Assembly (NCBI RefSeq): GCF_947172395.1 | Contig: NC_069104.1 | Coordinates: 11,125,355 to 11,189,354 of the forward strand | DNA: 64,000 nucleotides | Direction: 5' to 3' | DNA from: Bicyclus anynana | Taxonomy: Eukaryota > Arthropoda > Insecta > Lepidoptera > Nymphalidae | In this document: positions 1 through 11,164 of the stretch, piece after piece | Layout: each line of letters opens with the position of its first letter | Numbering within the stretch: the stretch's first letter is position 1 | Made by a program: the position numbers and the translations under genes | The notes under the pieces: model-generated | The model's input: the letters and a program-made list of their open reading frames with translations, nothing else | Told to the model about the DNA's origin: nothing | Databases searched by the model: none

Positions 1-150
1 ATTCTCAGGTATGCAGGTTTCCTCAAGATGTTTTTCGTTTAAGACACGTGACATTTAATTTTATAATAATGCACATAACTGAAAAGTTTGATGCATATGT
101 CCCGGACTGTTTGAAACCTCTGAATCGAAGACCACTGGGCTATCAAGGTT
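1..150 (-). repeat. SINE-B, cut by window edge
   Basis: Reverse complement of the SINE-B head and middle: it carries the complement of TCACGTGTCTYAAAC and of the head phrase TAGCCCAGTGG. The 3' half lies outside the window. Confidence 0.8.
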
Positions 151-487
151 CTATTTGTGTTTAATCTTCATATAATAAAAATATCTCGCATATAATAAAA
201 ATATCTCCAATAAAAAACATCAACTAATTTGCTAGCAGTGAGTAAATCCTCACCTATTTGTTCATAATTCAACGAAATTATTGCAAATTATTATCTAATA
301 AGGTTTTGTTCATTCATATCAAATAATATGAATTTGGAGTTAATTAGTTCACTGGAAAGGAAATTTTGATATTCAATATCGTTTGTTATAGTAATAGGTA
401 TAAGTTAAAGTCTTTTACTATTATGTATTTTGTGTTTATATTATACTATACAATTAATTAGTTCAGCAAATAGAATCGTTTTAGTTC
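151..487. other. AT-rich intron, nothing recognised
   Basis: AT-rich sequence with a short direct repeat (ATAATAAAAATATCTC near 171 and 191). No coding or repeat signal identified. Confidence 0.5.
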
Positions 488-880
488 TCTCACTTATTTA
501 TTACTTCTTTTTTTTATTTTTAACAATATAAGTATAAAATACAAAACATTAAAAATTTATTAAAAAAATCCACCCTCCCGCTGCGGGACATTTGAGCGCC
601 CAAGCAACCGGTGGTCAGGGCTCCAGAGTGAGGAACCTCCTCACAATACGCGCCGTCTCGAGAATCACTGCCTTCTGTATCCGACTCTTGATCCAACAGC
701 TAAGCGAAAGCTTCTTAAGGTGTTGGTCGAAGCTTTTCGCTATAAGACCATTGACTGAAACAACTATCGGAACAATAATAGTTGACTCAACATTCCACAT
801 GGCGGTAATCTCGTGAGCAAGATCCAAGTATTTTGATACTTTTTCCTTTTCAGCTTTAACCAGATTATCGTCATGTGGTA
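488..880 (-). mobile_element. 5'-truncated LINE 3' end (Dong/R4-like)
   Basis: The minus strand from about 827 to 615 reads an open C-terminus with the phrases HEITAMWN, IIVPIVVSVNGL and ARIVRRFL. These resemble the extreme C-terminus of restriction-like-endonuclease LINEs of the Dong/R4 group; the clade is from memory of the motif pattern. The 3' UTR follows at 488-600, and its last part recurs at 36601-36705, which supports a true 3' end. Only the end of the ORF remains, so the copy is dead. Confidence 0.6.
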
Positions 881-1702
881 TTGAATCGTGTATTATTTTT
901 ACATGCCCGTTAAAGGAAAGTTATGTTTTTCAATAGCACGTTTGTGTGGTATTTTACAGCCTGTCTTATTTTACAGCCTTAACTAAAACCATTTAAAAAT
1001 TTCAACTTAGTGTGGTGTTATGGAATTTCCTTTTATGTCTAAAAAGGCATTTTTGCTATATTTATAAAATACCAATATTCTTTTCCTCTTCAATTAGACA
1101 ATATTTCAAAGAGGGCAGATGAAACCCACGATCTCTCGGTGTGTAGTTTAAATGATTTTTGGGCTTTATTATTTTAATATTTAATTTGTCTCAATTGAGA
1201 GAGTGACATAAAATATCTTCAATCCTGAAAAAAGTAATAGGACATCCGAATTAGAAACGATCTCAAGCCATCAGTTAATAATAGTTTGGCTTGATTTTTT
1301 TAAGCAATTTACTCGCAGTATATTTTTAAGTAAATAAGTTTGATATATATATAAATAAATTGTTCCCAGTTTGATATTTAAAACCAAGTAAGCTAAGTTT
1401 TCTAATTTGAATCGTAGGTTACATGTTCTGTAGGGATAAAGTAACTATTTATAGGAGGTTGTCTGGCATGTAATTAATTGATAAAATCTACATTATTGCG
1501 AGGAAAGCTGCTAACAGAATCTAGTTTATGATTATATAAAAGTAATGTACCTTCTCTGCACCGTGCGCTAATCGTGTGTACACACTTCACGCCACGCTAA
1601 ACTCATTCGCTGCCGTGTGCTTTTGGTGCACGGGAGATTTGCATATTGCCACAACTCGTTTACGAAATATACGCTTTTATGGTATTTAATTATTTAGCCA
1701 CT
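881..1702. other. Unassigned intron sequence
   Basis: Mostly AT-rich. A short GC-richer patch at 1560-1670 was not recognised. A scrap at 1703-1728 resembles a Helitron 3' end (GACGCCGCGCGGTTTTA). Confidence 0.4.
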
Positions 1703-1728
1703 AACTGACGCCGCGCGGTTTTATCGAA

Positions 1729-1972
1729 TCAGGAGGAGATCCGCAGAAGAACCAAAGTCACGGTTATAGCTCAACGAGTCGCGTGGTTGAAATGGCAATG
1801 AGCGGGGCACATAGTTTGAAGAACCGATGGACGTTGAGGTCCCAAGGTGCTGGAATGGCGACCCGGCACTACAAAGCGCAGTGTTGGTAGAACCCCACTG
1901 ACTGACTGACTGAAAACGGCCTATGTCCTGCAGTGGACGTTCATCGGCTGATATGATGATGATGATGATGCA
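1729..1972 (+). mobile_element. RTE LINE 3' end
   Basis: Sense-strand remnant of the RTE C-terminus (a decayed KWQ.AGHIV region, then a stretch corresponding to VLEWRP and VLQWTSIG), ending in (GAT)n at 1951-1970. An internal GACTGACTGACT stretch at about 1897 has replaced the usual RWTDD-coding part. Confidence 0.75.
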
Positions 1973-3054
1973 TACCCTAGTTTGGAATAGGCTCGGGGAG
2001 AATAGCTTGAGCAGTGAAAGTGGGTGTTGGCTAGTCGGAAGGGATCCCATAAACCTGCACCTGGACAGGGCTCTGGGACTGCTCAAGGTATATTCTCTGA
2101 ATACTTTAATTGCCTATGTTAAGGTAAGTGTGGCCACCGCAGGCTCTAGTTCTATTAACGTGGAACTGCAACGATTTGCATGAACGTGTAAACGGTACAC
2201 AGTGCCCTCGATTTATTCAAGTGTTGCTCTGTCCGGGCGACGGTGGACAAAGAGCCTTTGTTGTTTTAGGGAGATTGGGTTTTTGTATGTAAAATAATGT
2301 TTTTTACTTTTTTATTATTAAAGGCCATTTCATAAAGGGTGTGTTATACCTTTTTACATTTTTCGGAATGGCCTTTTTTATACAGTACATTTGAAACATA
2401 AATATTGTGTTTGAAACCGATGTTTGATGATGTTGATTAGAAACACAATAATAATGTGGATATGGTTTTAGATGTTTATTTTTTAATTTGTTCAGGCAGG
2501 TAGATATATAATCTAGACTAGTATTTTAAAGAAGTAAAGATTGTTAGGCTGTAGGGGGTAATATTTTGATCTGGATATTTGAACTGATTTTTTTTATAAT
2601 TCTTTTATATAAATTTATATAATATAATACATATAATGTAAAACGTTAAATTTAGAATTAAGTAATAAGTAATCTGATTTCTGTTGTATAATTCAATTAA
2701 TTTATATATATGTTATCCGTAACCAATCGCTCTATCTATCTGTCCATCTCTCTATCATAGATAGAAATAGAAATAAAATCTAGTACAAAATAAAAGCACA
2801 ATCCGTTTCGTTTCACGGCATGTCTGTAACGTAGCGTATGCATGAGAAATTTATTAAATTATGCATGACATACGGAAAACGGGACGTAATGCTGATTGAA
2901 AGGAGTTCGGCTGGAAAACGTAATAAATATAATTTCCTATTTCACCGGGAAAACTGCCGGATAATCTGGGAAATTGTAATTATTTGCGGAACGTTTGCCA
3001 ACGGAATTCCTGTTTCCTGACTCTTGCTATATAATTGATTAAAGTTAAAAACAT
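1973..3054. other. Unassigned intron sequence
   Basis: GC-richer, unrecognised sequence at 1973-2260. A small hairpin (AAAGGCCATTT at 2329-2339 with its complement near 2371-2381) follows, then AT-rich sequence. No gene found. Confidence 0.4.
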
Positions 3055-3255
3055 CTAGCTGACGCTTCGGGGTTACACCCGCGTAGTTCCTGTTCCCGTG
3101 AGAATACGGGGAAAAAGTATAGCCTATGACACTTACAAATAACGTGGCTTTCTAGTGGTAAAAAAATATTCAAAATCGGTTCAGTAGATCCAGAAATAGT
3201 AACTGATTTTGAAAATTTATGTTTTTGGGACAACACCACAAACTTTATAATTTTA
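3055..3255 (-). mobile_element. Helitron-like, 200-bp type
   Basis: Starts CTAGCTGACGC on the + strand (complement of a ...CTAG 3' end) and carries the subfamily phrases AGAATACGGGG, ACAAATAACGTGGC and CGGTTCAGTAGATCC. Confidence 0.7.
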
Positions 3256-3259
3256 GGTA

Positions 3260-3595
3260 CTAGCGGACGCCCGCGACTTCGTCCGCGTGGAATTTAGTTT
3301 TTTACAAATCCCTCGGGAACCATGGATTTTTCCGGGATAAAAAGTAGCCTATGTGTTAATCCAGACTATAATATATCTTAATACCAAATTTCAGCTAATT
3401 CGGTTCAGTAGTCTAGGCGTGAAAGAGTAACAAACATTCATATCATCAAAATCATTAGTTTTCGCAAAACTCGGAAAACCATGGATTTTTCGGGATGAAA
3501 AGTAGCCTATCTGTCAATCTAGAGTAAAATCTATTTCCATTCCAAATTTTTAGCCAAATCGCTTCAGTAGTAGCGGCGTTAAAGTATTAGTAGGA
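3260..3595 (-). mobile_element. Helitron-like, long type
   Basis: Bounded by A before CTAG at 3260 and T after the GGA at 3593-3595, fitting insertion between A and T. The + strand begins CTAGCGGACGCCCGCGACTT; the block with CCATGGATTTTTC is present twice in tandem, as in the copy at 22823-23207. Confidence 0.8.
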
Positions 3596-5128
3596 TTAGT
3601 AAAAGTAGAAATAAGTACCTAATATTAGTAACTAGCTTCCGCCCGTTTCGTCCGCGTTGAATAGTTACTTTGGGTTAACGCTAACGTTAATCCGCGACTT
3701 CGTTTAACTTTTTAAGGGGAACAATTCTGTTATACATGATTTTGCGAAACTTCAACCGTTTACGCAACACGCTCCTAGCGTGATAATTAGCTTATAGCTT
3801 TTTTAACGTCCGTTAAAAAACTCTCATGCGAATGAGGGCTTATAAAATCTTATAAAAATTTGTCAATGAATCACTTGGCATTTTTATCGATCCGACGATA
3901 CTTTTATTAATTGTGTCTCCACCTTAGCAAACAATACGTTACCCTTTTCTCTCTCATTCTCTCTCCAAACATTTGCGTGCGCCATATTTGCTTCCGTTTT
4001 CTTTGAACATTTTCTGTATTATTTGATTTCATTTGTTTTGTCGTGGATGGCTTTCCAATTTGAATGTTGAGTAATGTTCCGCCCGGAGCGAGGAATCAGA
4101 CCCTCGCTAAGATGAGAACGCTAGAAGGCTTTTAAAGGTTATAGTTGGTGGTGCGTAAAAAGAGAACTGCCAGTCTTATATGAATAAATGTGAATGCTAA
4201 CGTTTCTGTATAAAACAAGATTGTATTTATGACCCATTTAGAGTTCTAGAATCTCTCAGATCAGATGTACATAAAATTAAGCATAATAAGTACATAATAA
4301 ATTGCTATTGAGCGATAAGATTGCTTTTTTGTATTTTACTTCTATTCTTTTTAATTTTAATGAGTAGAACTGAGAAGCATAAGTAATTCAATGCGAAATT
4401 TTTTAACTGAAGATTTGAAAGATTTTGTCGTGATTGTCTAACTTACTAAAGATTTTCAACACAAACCATTGTGCGAAGAGACTAGGTGAAATTCGAGTAT
4501 AATAATTATAATAACATGAATCATCAATCTCTGTAAATCTCTCTTGCTTTTAGAGACGTGATTTTTGACGAGGCGAAAGCTGATTTCTGATGTCATTTAT
4601 GCATTAATTTATTATTTCAATTTTAAATGTAATGTGACTCTGTACTTTTATCTCTGTAAATTAATAAAATATTTACCATATTCGACTACTAGCGCTCTTT
4701 TTGCGTGACACCTGCTACAGTGTATAGAACATCGTTATCCCTTGTAAAGAGATTTAGGAGGATAGAAACAGTGGTTTTGTAATATACTTAATAAGATTAT
4801 GTACATAAGCTTTTAGAATTATATTAAACAGACTCACATCGCTTCTGTAGGAAGATTTGGAGCTTAAACCCACCTCGCTAATTCGTTACACGTATGTGAC
4901 TATGCAGTATAGATAATTCTTGCGATAGACAGGAATCTGTTATAGAACATCTGGCGCCATGCCAGGCAAGTCAGATAATAATTGGTTTAGTCTAGGTCGG
5001 GATTGCAACTGTCTATAAATGTAACTGACTATTAACGTCTCAATGCTCAACAATCAGTTAATAAACTTGAGTAATTGTTTATGTATTTAAGTAGTAATAA
5101 TTGGACGCTAAATATAGGCCTTATTAAA
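3596..5128. other. Intron with two repeat scraps
   Basis: 3632-3716 is another Helitron-like end (CTAGCTTCCGCCCGTTTCG). 3790-3845 matches one arm of the TTA-type MITE at 35644-35940 (GTTAAAAAACTCTC). The rest is unassigned and has no coding signal. Confidence 0.5.
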
Positions 5129-5305
5129 AGGCCCAAAGTCATTGAGAGGCCTATAGAGCGAGTTATATGCTTGGAGTATCTCTGCGTGATCGAAACAAAA
5201 ATGAGAAGATCCGCAGAGTAAGCAAAGTCACATCTAAGCAAATCGTGAAGCTGAAGTGGCAATAGGCAGTCCACATGATGGACGTTGGGTCCATACTGCA
5301 CCAAC
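5129..5305 (+). mobile_element. RTE LINE fragment
   Basis: Decayed sense copy of the region just before the RTE C-terminus (GATCCGCAGAGTAAGCAAAG, then AAGCTGAAGTGGCAAT). It stops before the (TGA)n tail. A Helitron 3'-end scrap (CTAGCTGACGCCGCGTGG) lies at 5345-5375. Confidence 0.6.
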
Positions 5306-5565
5306 AACAAAACAACATTAAGAACAGCGTTATTGTATAAAGAACTAGCTGACGCCGCGTGGTTTCACCCGCCTATGGTGCCTCTGCAACGTCTATGAAT
5401 TTCACTGTTAATGCGGCCGAGCGGATCAACCATATTGCCAGGACATATTCACGTAAAATTCTTATATTCACGTACGGTTGTTTCCAAAATAGCTACACCT
5501 ATTCTTTACTATGATTTACCTTTTATTACATTGTATATAACTATTCTCTTTTCATCTTTTTACAG

Positions 5566-5777
5566 TCACTGCACTCCGAGAGCACTGGGACGAAGCAAAC
5601 GCGCGCGTACTGCAACGTAAGGCACAGTTGGACGCCATGTTGGGCGACTCGCAGCGTTACGAAGCGAGGCGCCGCGATGCCGACGCGTGGCTCACACGGA
5701 TGGAGACGCGCCTGGGCGCCATGACTGCCCCTGGACACACCGCTGACGTGCTGGAGATGCAGCTGAGGGAGCAAAAG
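5566..5777 (+). CDS. Dys: Dystrophin, internal exon (spectrin repeat)
   Basis: Internal exon of the insect Dystrophin gene, which links the actin cytoskeleton to the membrane dystroglycan complex in muscle and neurons. It follows a TTTTTACAG acceptor and ends AAG before gtgaat. It opens with two bases completing a split codon, then gives 70 codons starting TALREHWDEANARVLQRK and ending EMQLREQK, in phase 0. The charged, helical composition with DAWLTRMETRL (a conserved Trp in helix A) is typical of a spectrin-type triple-helix repeat, and the wording matches insect Dystrophin. The next exon continues the helix. It is much richer in GC than the surrounding intron. Its 3' half and donor are tandemly copied downstream. 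Other family members such as MSP300 or alpha-actinin are less likely given the three-exon match. Confidence 0.9.
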
Positions 5778-6500
5778 GTGAATATGTAGCTAACATCTAC
5801 TAGGACAAACGAGGCGAGTTTCTGACGCAGATACAAGGCATGGCTCACACGTAAGGAGACGCGCCTGGGCGCTATAATAGCGCCCAGACACACCGTTGAC
5901 GTGCTGGAGATGCAACTGAGGGAGCAAAAGGTGAATATGTAGCTAACATCTACTAGGGTAAACGAGGCGAGTGGCTTACGCAGATACAGAGCGTGGCTCC
6001 TGCTGACGCACGGCGAGGCTCATACGTGTAGGAACATGTCTAGGCGTCATGACTGCCCCCGGACACACTGCTGTCGTGCTGGAGATGCAGCTGAGGGACC
6101 AAAGGGTGAATATGTAGCTAACATCTACTAGGACAAACGAAGCGAGTGGCTCACGCAGATACAAGGCATGGCTCACACGTAAGGAGACGCGTCTATGCGC
6201 CATAATAGCGCCCGGACATACCACTGACGTGCTGGAGATGCAGCTGAGGGTGCAAAAGGTGAATATGTAGCTAACATCCACTAGGACAAACGAAACGAGT
6301 GGCTCACGCATAGACAAGGTGTGGCTCAAGCAGACACACGACGTGGCTCACACGTAAAGAGACGCGTCTGGACGCCATGAGAGCGCTGACGTGCTGGAGA
6401 TGCAGCTGATGAAGCAAATGGTGAATGGGTGACTTACGTTGATCCAAGGTGTGGCTCATGCAGACACGGTGTGGCTTATGAAGGCTCACGTGCCGTATGG
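5691..6500 (+). repeat. Tandem copies of a Dystrophin exon end plus donor site
   Basis: The last 87 bases of the exon plus about 65 bases of intron form a unit repeated about five times. CTCACACG-type landmarks lie at 5691, 5844, 6019, 6172 and 6347 with a partial copy at 6485, giving spacings of 153, 175, 153, 175 and 138. Units 2 and 4 share changes (ATAATAGCGCCC; Lys for Met), suggesting later doubling of a two-unit block. Units 2 and 4 keep the exon frame open from TGG to AAG and retain the donor AAAAGGTGAAT after 5930 and 6258. Units 3 and 5 have altered donors. A stop codon or frame mismatch precedes each copy, so in-frame use as extra exons is unlikely. Confidence 0.9.
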
Positions 6501-6749
6501 AGACGTATGAGAGACAGGAATTTCGGTCATTAAAATGACCACATATAATTAAAATAAACTCTTTCGTCGATAAATAATATCAGCAGCTGAAAATTGAAAT
6601 TATTACATTACCTACAATCATAAACAATTTCCAGGTTAAATTAATTGTCATTGAATAAAAAAATAACTGATTCAATAATAGAGATTCAAAAACTATCTAT
6701 GGCAATACTCGTTAACATATACTTATGTTGTATTCATGTCTGTCTCCAG

Positions 6750-6904
6750 TCGTTCCATGCGGAGGTTCACCAGTACAAGCACCAGGTGGAACTGTTCGGG
6801 CAGCTGACGCAGCGCCTCATCGCAGTGTACCGTAACGACGACACCACCCGCATCAAACGCGCGACCGAAGCCATCAACCATCGGTACAACGAGCTGAACA
6901 ACAG
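6750..6904 (+). CDS. Dys: Dystrophin, internal exon (spectrin repeat)
   Basis: Follows a TGTCTCCAG acceptor and ends AACAACAG before gtgact. It encodes 51 codons plus two bases, from SFHAEVHQYKHQVELFG through RLIAVYRNDDTTRIK to INHRYNELNN. The segment is the helix B to helix C part of a Dystrophin-type spectrin repeat; the NDDTTRIK and RYNELN phrases are characteristic of insect Dystrophin. It starts in phase 0, matching the AAG end of the exon at 5777, and its last two bases (AG) join C of the next exon to make Ser. The intervening intron is 972 bases and holds the tandem copies. Confidence 0.93.
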
Positions 6905-6994
6905 GTGACTCACATGCATAGCAATCTATCACTATTTTTCACCAGTATCAGTACCATGAGTGCGAGTTTCCACTTATTCGATTGTGTAAATTCA

Positions 6995-7298
6995 ATCATC
7001 ATCATTATCAACCCATATTCGGCTCACTGCTGGGCTCGAGTCTCCTCTCAGAATGAGAGGGGTTAGGCTATAGTCCACCACGCTGGCCCAATGCGGATTG
7101 CATACTAGAGAATTATGAAAATTCTCTGGTATGCAGGTTTCCTCACGATGTTTTTCCTTCACCGTTTTGAGACACGTGATATTTAATTTCTTAAAATGCA
7201 CACAACTGAAAATGTTGGAGGTGCACGCCCCCGATCGGATTAGAACCTACACCCCCGGAATCAGAGGCAGAGGTCATATCTCTGGGCTGTCACAGCTC
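6995..7298 (-). repeat. SINE-B
   Basis: Near full-length copy whose tail end lies only 90 bases past the Dystrophin donor at 6904. The pol III head complement is at the right end (AGAGGCAGAGGTCATAT). Confidence 0.85.
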
Positions 7299-8045
7299 AA
7301 ATGTAAATTCAATACTATGTTTAAATTTTACACAAATACAGAGCCATCTATCAGTGGTTCTTGTATCTACTTGATTTAACTCCATACCATTTTAAAGTAA
7401 ATCTGAATTAAACGAAATTAAAACAGCGCCATCTATTCGTAGATTACTGTTTTCTCTTGTTGTTACTAGATGGCGCAGTTTCAATTCCATAATATAAGTT
7501 TACTGTTGCGAATATGTAAAAACCCACACTCACCGAAAACACGGGCAATGCATGTTTTAACTTCTTCTTGCCCGGGCAAGTTAACTTAAGCTCCACTGTC
7601 ATAAGATAAGTACAAGTCTCTTCGGACATTTTTGTCTATGAAGCGTGCGGGTAATCTCCATTCGAGAGGTCAGACATTACGGACTTCGAGATACTCCACC
7701 TTGTCTTTGCCCATGCAGCTAATATCTTTGTCTTTAAAAAAAATCATATATTCTAGCATGAACGATATTATTTTTCCTTTTCCTGTTAGTCGTACAGAGC
7801 GTGAAGAATGTGAGTACACGGTATACAAAGGCCCTTCCTACTGTATATTGTCGTATTTTCCTACGGTGTTTTGGGGCGATGGAATCTAAGATCTTTTGGA
7901 TTTGGGTCTGGCCCCATAACTGTGGGGCTATTAATAATATCGATTTAGAAGAGAAAGTAGCTCTAATAATTAATCAAGCAGGTAATTAATCTCACACATT
8001 TTTTTAAATAATAATTTGTTAACACTTCTTCATATTTGTTCGTAG
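7299..8045. other. Dystrophin intron, mostly unassigned
   Basis: A short inverted pair GCGCCATCTA (about 7426) and TAGATGGCGC (about 7469) flanks TCGTAGATTACTG. Nothing else recognised before the acceptor TTTGTTCGTAG at 8045. Confidence 0.5.
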
Positions 8046-8187
8046 CATTGTGGCACGAGGAAAAGCTCTCCACTCAGCGGTTTCATCGCTGCAAAACTTC
8101 GACCGATCATTGGAGAAGTTCGTGGCTTGGCTGAGTGAAGCGGAGTCATTGCTGGACGCTGCTGAACGCGATCCTCATTTGCTAAAG
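8046..8187 (+). CDS. Dys: Dystrophin, internal exon (spectrin repeat)
   Basis: Begins with C, which completes Ser with the AG left by the exon ending at 6904. It then reads 47 codons from IVARGKALHSAVSSLQNFD through RSLEKFVAWLSEAESLL to ERDPHLLK, ending AAAG before gtacag in phase 0. NFDRSLEKFVAWLSEAESL is the next spectrin-repeat helix A with its Trp and is a near match, from memory, to the same place in Drosophila Dystrophin. No further Dystrophin exon with this phase was found downstream, so the following intron runs past the window end. Confidence 0.93.
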
Positions 8188-9406
8188 GTACAGAAATTGC
8201 ATATACTCGTACGAACCTTGTAGTTCCGTATTTCTATAATTAACTGATTTGTTTTGTTAGTTACTAGGACATTTAATATCTGTACAAAATCCATAATATA
8301 ATATGTAAATATCCATTCCTAAAAATAAGAAGAATGATCACATTAAATATTAAAAATTGTTAATTTAGTCGTATGAACACAGTGCCATCTGGTTTCAAAC
8401 ACATTGTAAAACAGTATATAACGTAGATGGCGTTGTATTTGTTTCGAGACATGGGTTGCTTAACTTATTTATTCATAACGAAACGAAAACAGTCCGAAAC
8501 TACCAAATATTGTTAACAACTGCCAGCGCCCTCTAGTAAAGAGTGGTTTAACTGCTACATCAAGACTGAACCGCGCGTGTAAAAAGTTTCTATACAAAAT
8601 CATAGATGGCAATAAAGAACTGATGCTATATAATCACTTGAACGCTACAATTGTGTTACTAGCGACATCTATTGTAGATCGGATGTATTACGTTACGACT
8701 ACGTACTATTGGTATTAAAAAGCACTGACTATTTGAACTTTATAAAAAAGCGCCATCTATGTAGGGATGCTCGTAATACGTTGTAGCTTATAATAAATAG
8801 TTCGTAGCAGTTCTTACTTTAAAATAAACGCCATCTATGGAGGGGTGCTTGTAATATGTGGTAGTCTAAAATGGTTCTCGCAGTTCCTCGGATTCATGTC
8901 GCGAACGCATCGTCCAAACGTTGCTAGAACTTGTCTTGCAATTCACAACTCTATTACAATGTAGTAAATCTGATTTTATTTGACATATTTTTAAAAGACC
9001 TTCGGTTATAAGTAGAGCAAGCGGAAAACTCTAACCAAACAAACATCACACTCGAAGTTTATGAAAGGCGAACAATGTACCCCTGATTATTTACAAGTAA
9101 ACTTGGAGGCAACGGCTTCCTGTCGCACCCACAGTACAAACTCCTGCTTACATAATATTTCGAGATTGCAACTTATATTAACAAGTTCGATACGAATTCG
9201 TTAATAGTTCAGCGAGGAAGTTTTAACGACCGCCTGCAGCCATTTTGGAAAGTAAACGAAACAGTAAATGCGGAAATTGTTTAAAGCGAACAGTAATTTG
9301 CACGCAATTTGCAAACGTTTTCCCATTATTATTAATTATAGAATCTTATTAATAATGTAAGTAAATGTTTCTGCATTTTCGATGTTTAGTAATCAGACTA
9401 AAAAGC
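8188..9406. other. Start of the long Dystrophin intron
   Basis: Contains many short GCCATCT/AGATGGC words (near 8383, 8425, 8603, 8663, 8751, 8830) and the 79-base repeat listed separately. No coding signal. Confidence 0.5.
8750..8880 (+). repeat. 79-base tandem repeat, about 1.6 copies
   Basis: CGCCATCTATG..GGG.TGCT.GTAATA occurs at about 8750 and again at about 8829, followed by GTTGTAG or GTGGTAG and a shared TTCGTAGCAGTTC/TTCTCGCAGTTC segment. Confidence 0.7.
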
Positions 9407-9748
9407 TTTTTTTTTTCTTTTTTTTTTATTCTTTACAAGTTAGCCCTTGACTACAATCTCACCTGATGGTAAGTGATGATGCAGTCTAAGATGGAAGCGG
9501 GCTAACTTGTTTAGGAGGAGGATGAAAATCCACACCCCTTTCGGTTTCTACACGGCATCGTACCGGAACGCTAAATCGCTTGGCGGTACGTCTTTGCCGG
9601 TAGGGTGGTAACTAGCCACGGCCGAAGCCTCCCACCAGCCAGATCTGGACAAATTAAGAAAATCTCAGTCTGCCCAGCCGGGGATCGAATACAGGACCTC
9701 CGTTTTGTAAATACACCGCGCATAGCACTGCGCCCCGGAGGCCGTCAA
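9407..9748 (-). repeat. SINE-A, full length
   Basis: Poly(T) at 9407-9428, then the complement of the SINE-A tail, body and head. The pol III A and B boxes are readable on the minus strand, the A box with one change. Confidence 0.9.
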
Positions 9749-9766
9749 ATAATGATTTATATTATA

Positions 9767-9948
9767 CTAGCAGACGCCCCACGGTTTCACCCGCGTAATT
9801 GCCGTTCCCGTGAAGATATGGGGATAAAATATAGTCTATAATACTCACAAATAACGTGGCTTTCTAGTTGTGGTTAAAATAGATTCAGGAGATCAAGAAA
9901 CTACCCCCTAAAATATCACAAACTTTACCTCTTTATAATATTAGTACA
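9767..9948 (-). mobile_element. Helitron-like, 200-bp type
   Basis: CTAGCAGACGCCCCACGG at the left, then GATATGGGGATAAAATATAG and ACAAATAACGTGGC, ending in TTTATAATATTAGTA at the right. Confidence 0.75.
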
Positions 9949-10526
9949 GGCTCTCTCTAGAACTATTTTTATTATACTAAATAAGGATTGTTGTGTTTAA
10001 AAGTTTAAAAAACAGAAAAATAATAATAAATAATGACACAGACATTTAAAAAAAAAGAATATTAATTCATTTGTGTCTCCGTATCGTGTGACATAAGCAC
10101 TTGAAAAACAGTTACTTTGAAATTACAGACAGACACTTAACACACAATTGTATTTATAAGAATGTGTATTTTTATTGTTGTATTAATTGAATTTATGACA
10201 CAAAATAATGTGTTATTAACCTAGGTTCGAGTACACAGTCACAGATGAACATACAAAATTATCTTTCTTTGTGTCTTTGAAGCTAATACTCATAAATACG
10301 AATTTAAAAAATAGCGTTTATAAACGCTTATTTCGTGTCGTTTTTAAAAATAAGCGAAAAAATTAATCCATGCACTTAAAAGTAGTACACCGTATTTCCA
10401 TTAATGAAAATTTTTTTTAAATCAGTCCAATAATTCTAGACCCTATTCCTTGCAAACAAAATATCAAATCTTTCCTCTTTGTATTATTGGTATAGACAAC
10501 TATGTTACACGTATGAATGATAATAA
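9949..10526. other. AT-rich intron, nothing recognised
   Basis: A run of AT-rich sequence; 10320-10500 has weak similarity to Helitron tails (CCTATTCCTTGCAAACAAAA). No gene signal. Confidence 0.4.
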
Positions 10527-10683
10527 TATAGAATAGAATAGAATAGAAATCATTTATTTGTTAACACAACACATAACTACATAATAACTTAAAACTAATA
10601 CATATATATAGAAAATATGTTGTGCCAAAAAAATGGACCTGACTCAGCTAAAATTTGTTGTGAGTACATCAGTACCCATATAA
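10527..10683 (-). mobile_element. LINE 3' UTR, family with ACACAACACATAA
   Basis: Shares TTTATTTGTTAACACAACAC, TATGTTGTGCCAA and TTGTTGTGAGTACA with 31453-31645. Both begin with a GAATAGAATAG- or GATAGATAGATA-type simple repeat, as at a LINE 3' end. No coding part remains. Confidence 0.6.
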
Positions 10684-10727
10684 TAATAATAGTTTATTTA
10701 AAGGTAAAAACCCAGTGTAGAACATAC

Positions 10728-11012
10728 AAAATAATAATAATAATAAAGCCTCTTTATTTCCCATAAACCTTAAACCTAATTACAATATATTTTGTAGTTT
10801 TTACTTAAACTATGTTAGAAATACTAAATAATGATCTGAATAAATGATGATACTGAATAAATAATGAGTATTTCTGTTAATTTTATTTTTTATCATTATA
10901 GGAATCCCTTTGATAGGGTATAGGCTTCCTCCAATTTCTTCCATTCATCTCTTTCCTGCGCTATTTTAATACAGTTTGTCATCTGTCCATCGCTTCTGTG
11001 GTCTACCCACGT
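10728..11012 (-). mobile_element. LINE 3' end, RTE-related C-terminus
   Basis: (AATAAT)n then AAGCCTCTTTATTTCC, followed (as minus-strand coding) by decayed GRPQKRW and an EAYTLSK-like end. Same layout as 42068-42352, whose minus strand reads GRPRYRWVDDI. Confidence 0.6.
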
Positions 11013-11164
11013 TTTTTTTCACACAAAATAAAAAGAATATAAATATAGTAATTAAAATTAATATTACACTATTTAATTGGCTAACTATTAGTATATGTAT
11101 CCGTATTATTTATACATACTGGTATGTTCTGCTAGTTTATATTAGGCTCCTGGTGCACTGAAAG

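Noticed and set aside
1721..2183. Overlapping frames at the RTE copy (121 codons minus, 86 codons plus)
   Set aside because: Frames cross the boundary between the RTE end with its (GAT)n tract and unrelated flank.
5541..6489. Several minus-strand open frames of 61-117 codons with repeating RVSHALYLR / SFVLVDVSYIF words
   Set aside because: They are the antisense of the Dystrophin exon and its tandem copies; the repetition comes from the duplication, not from a repeat protein.
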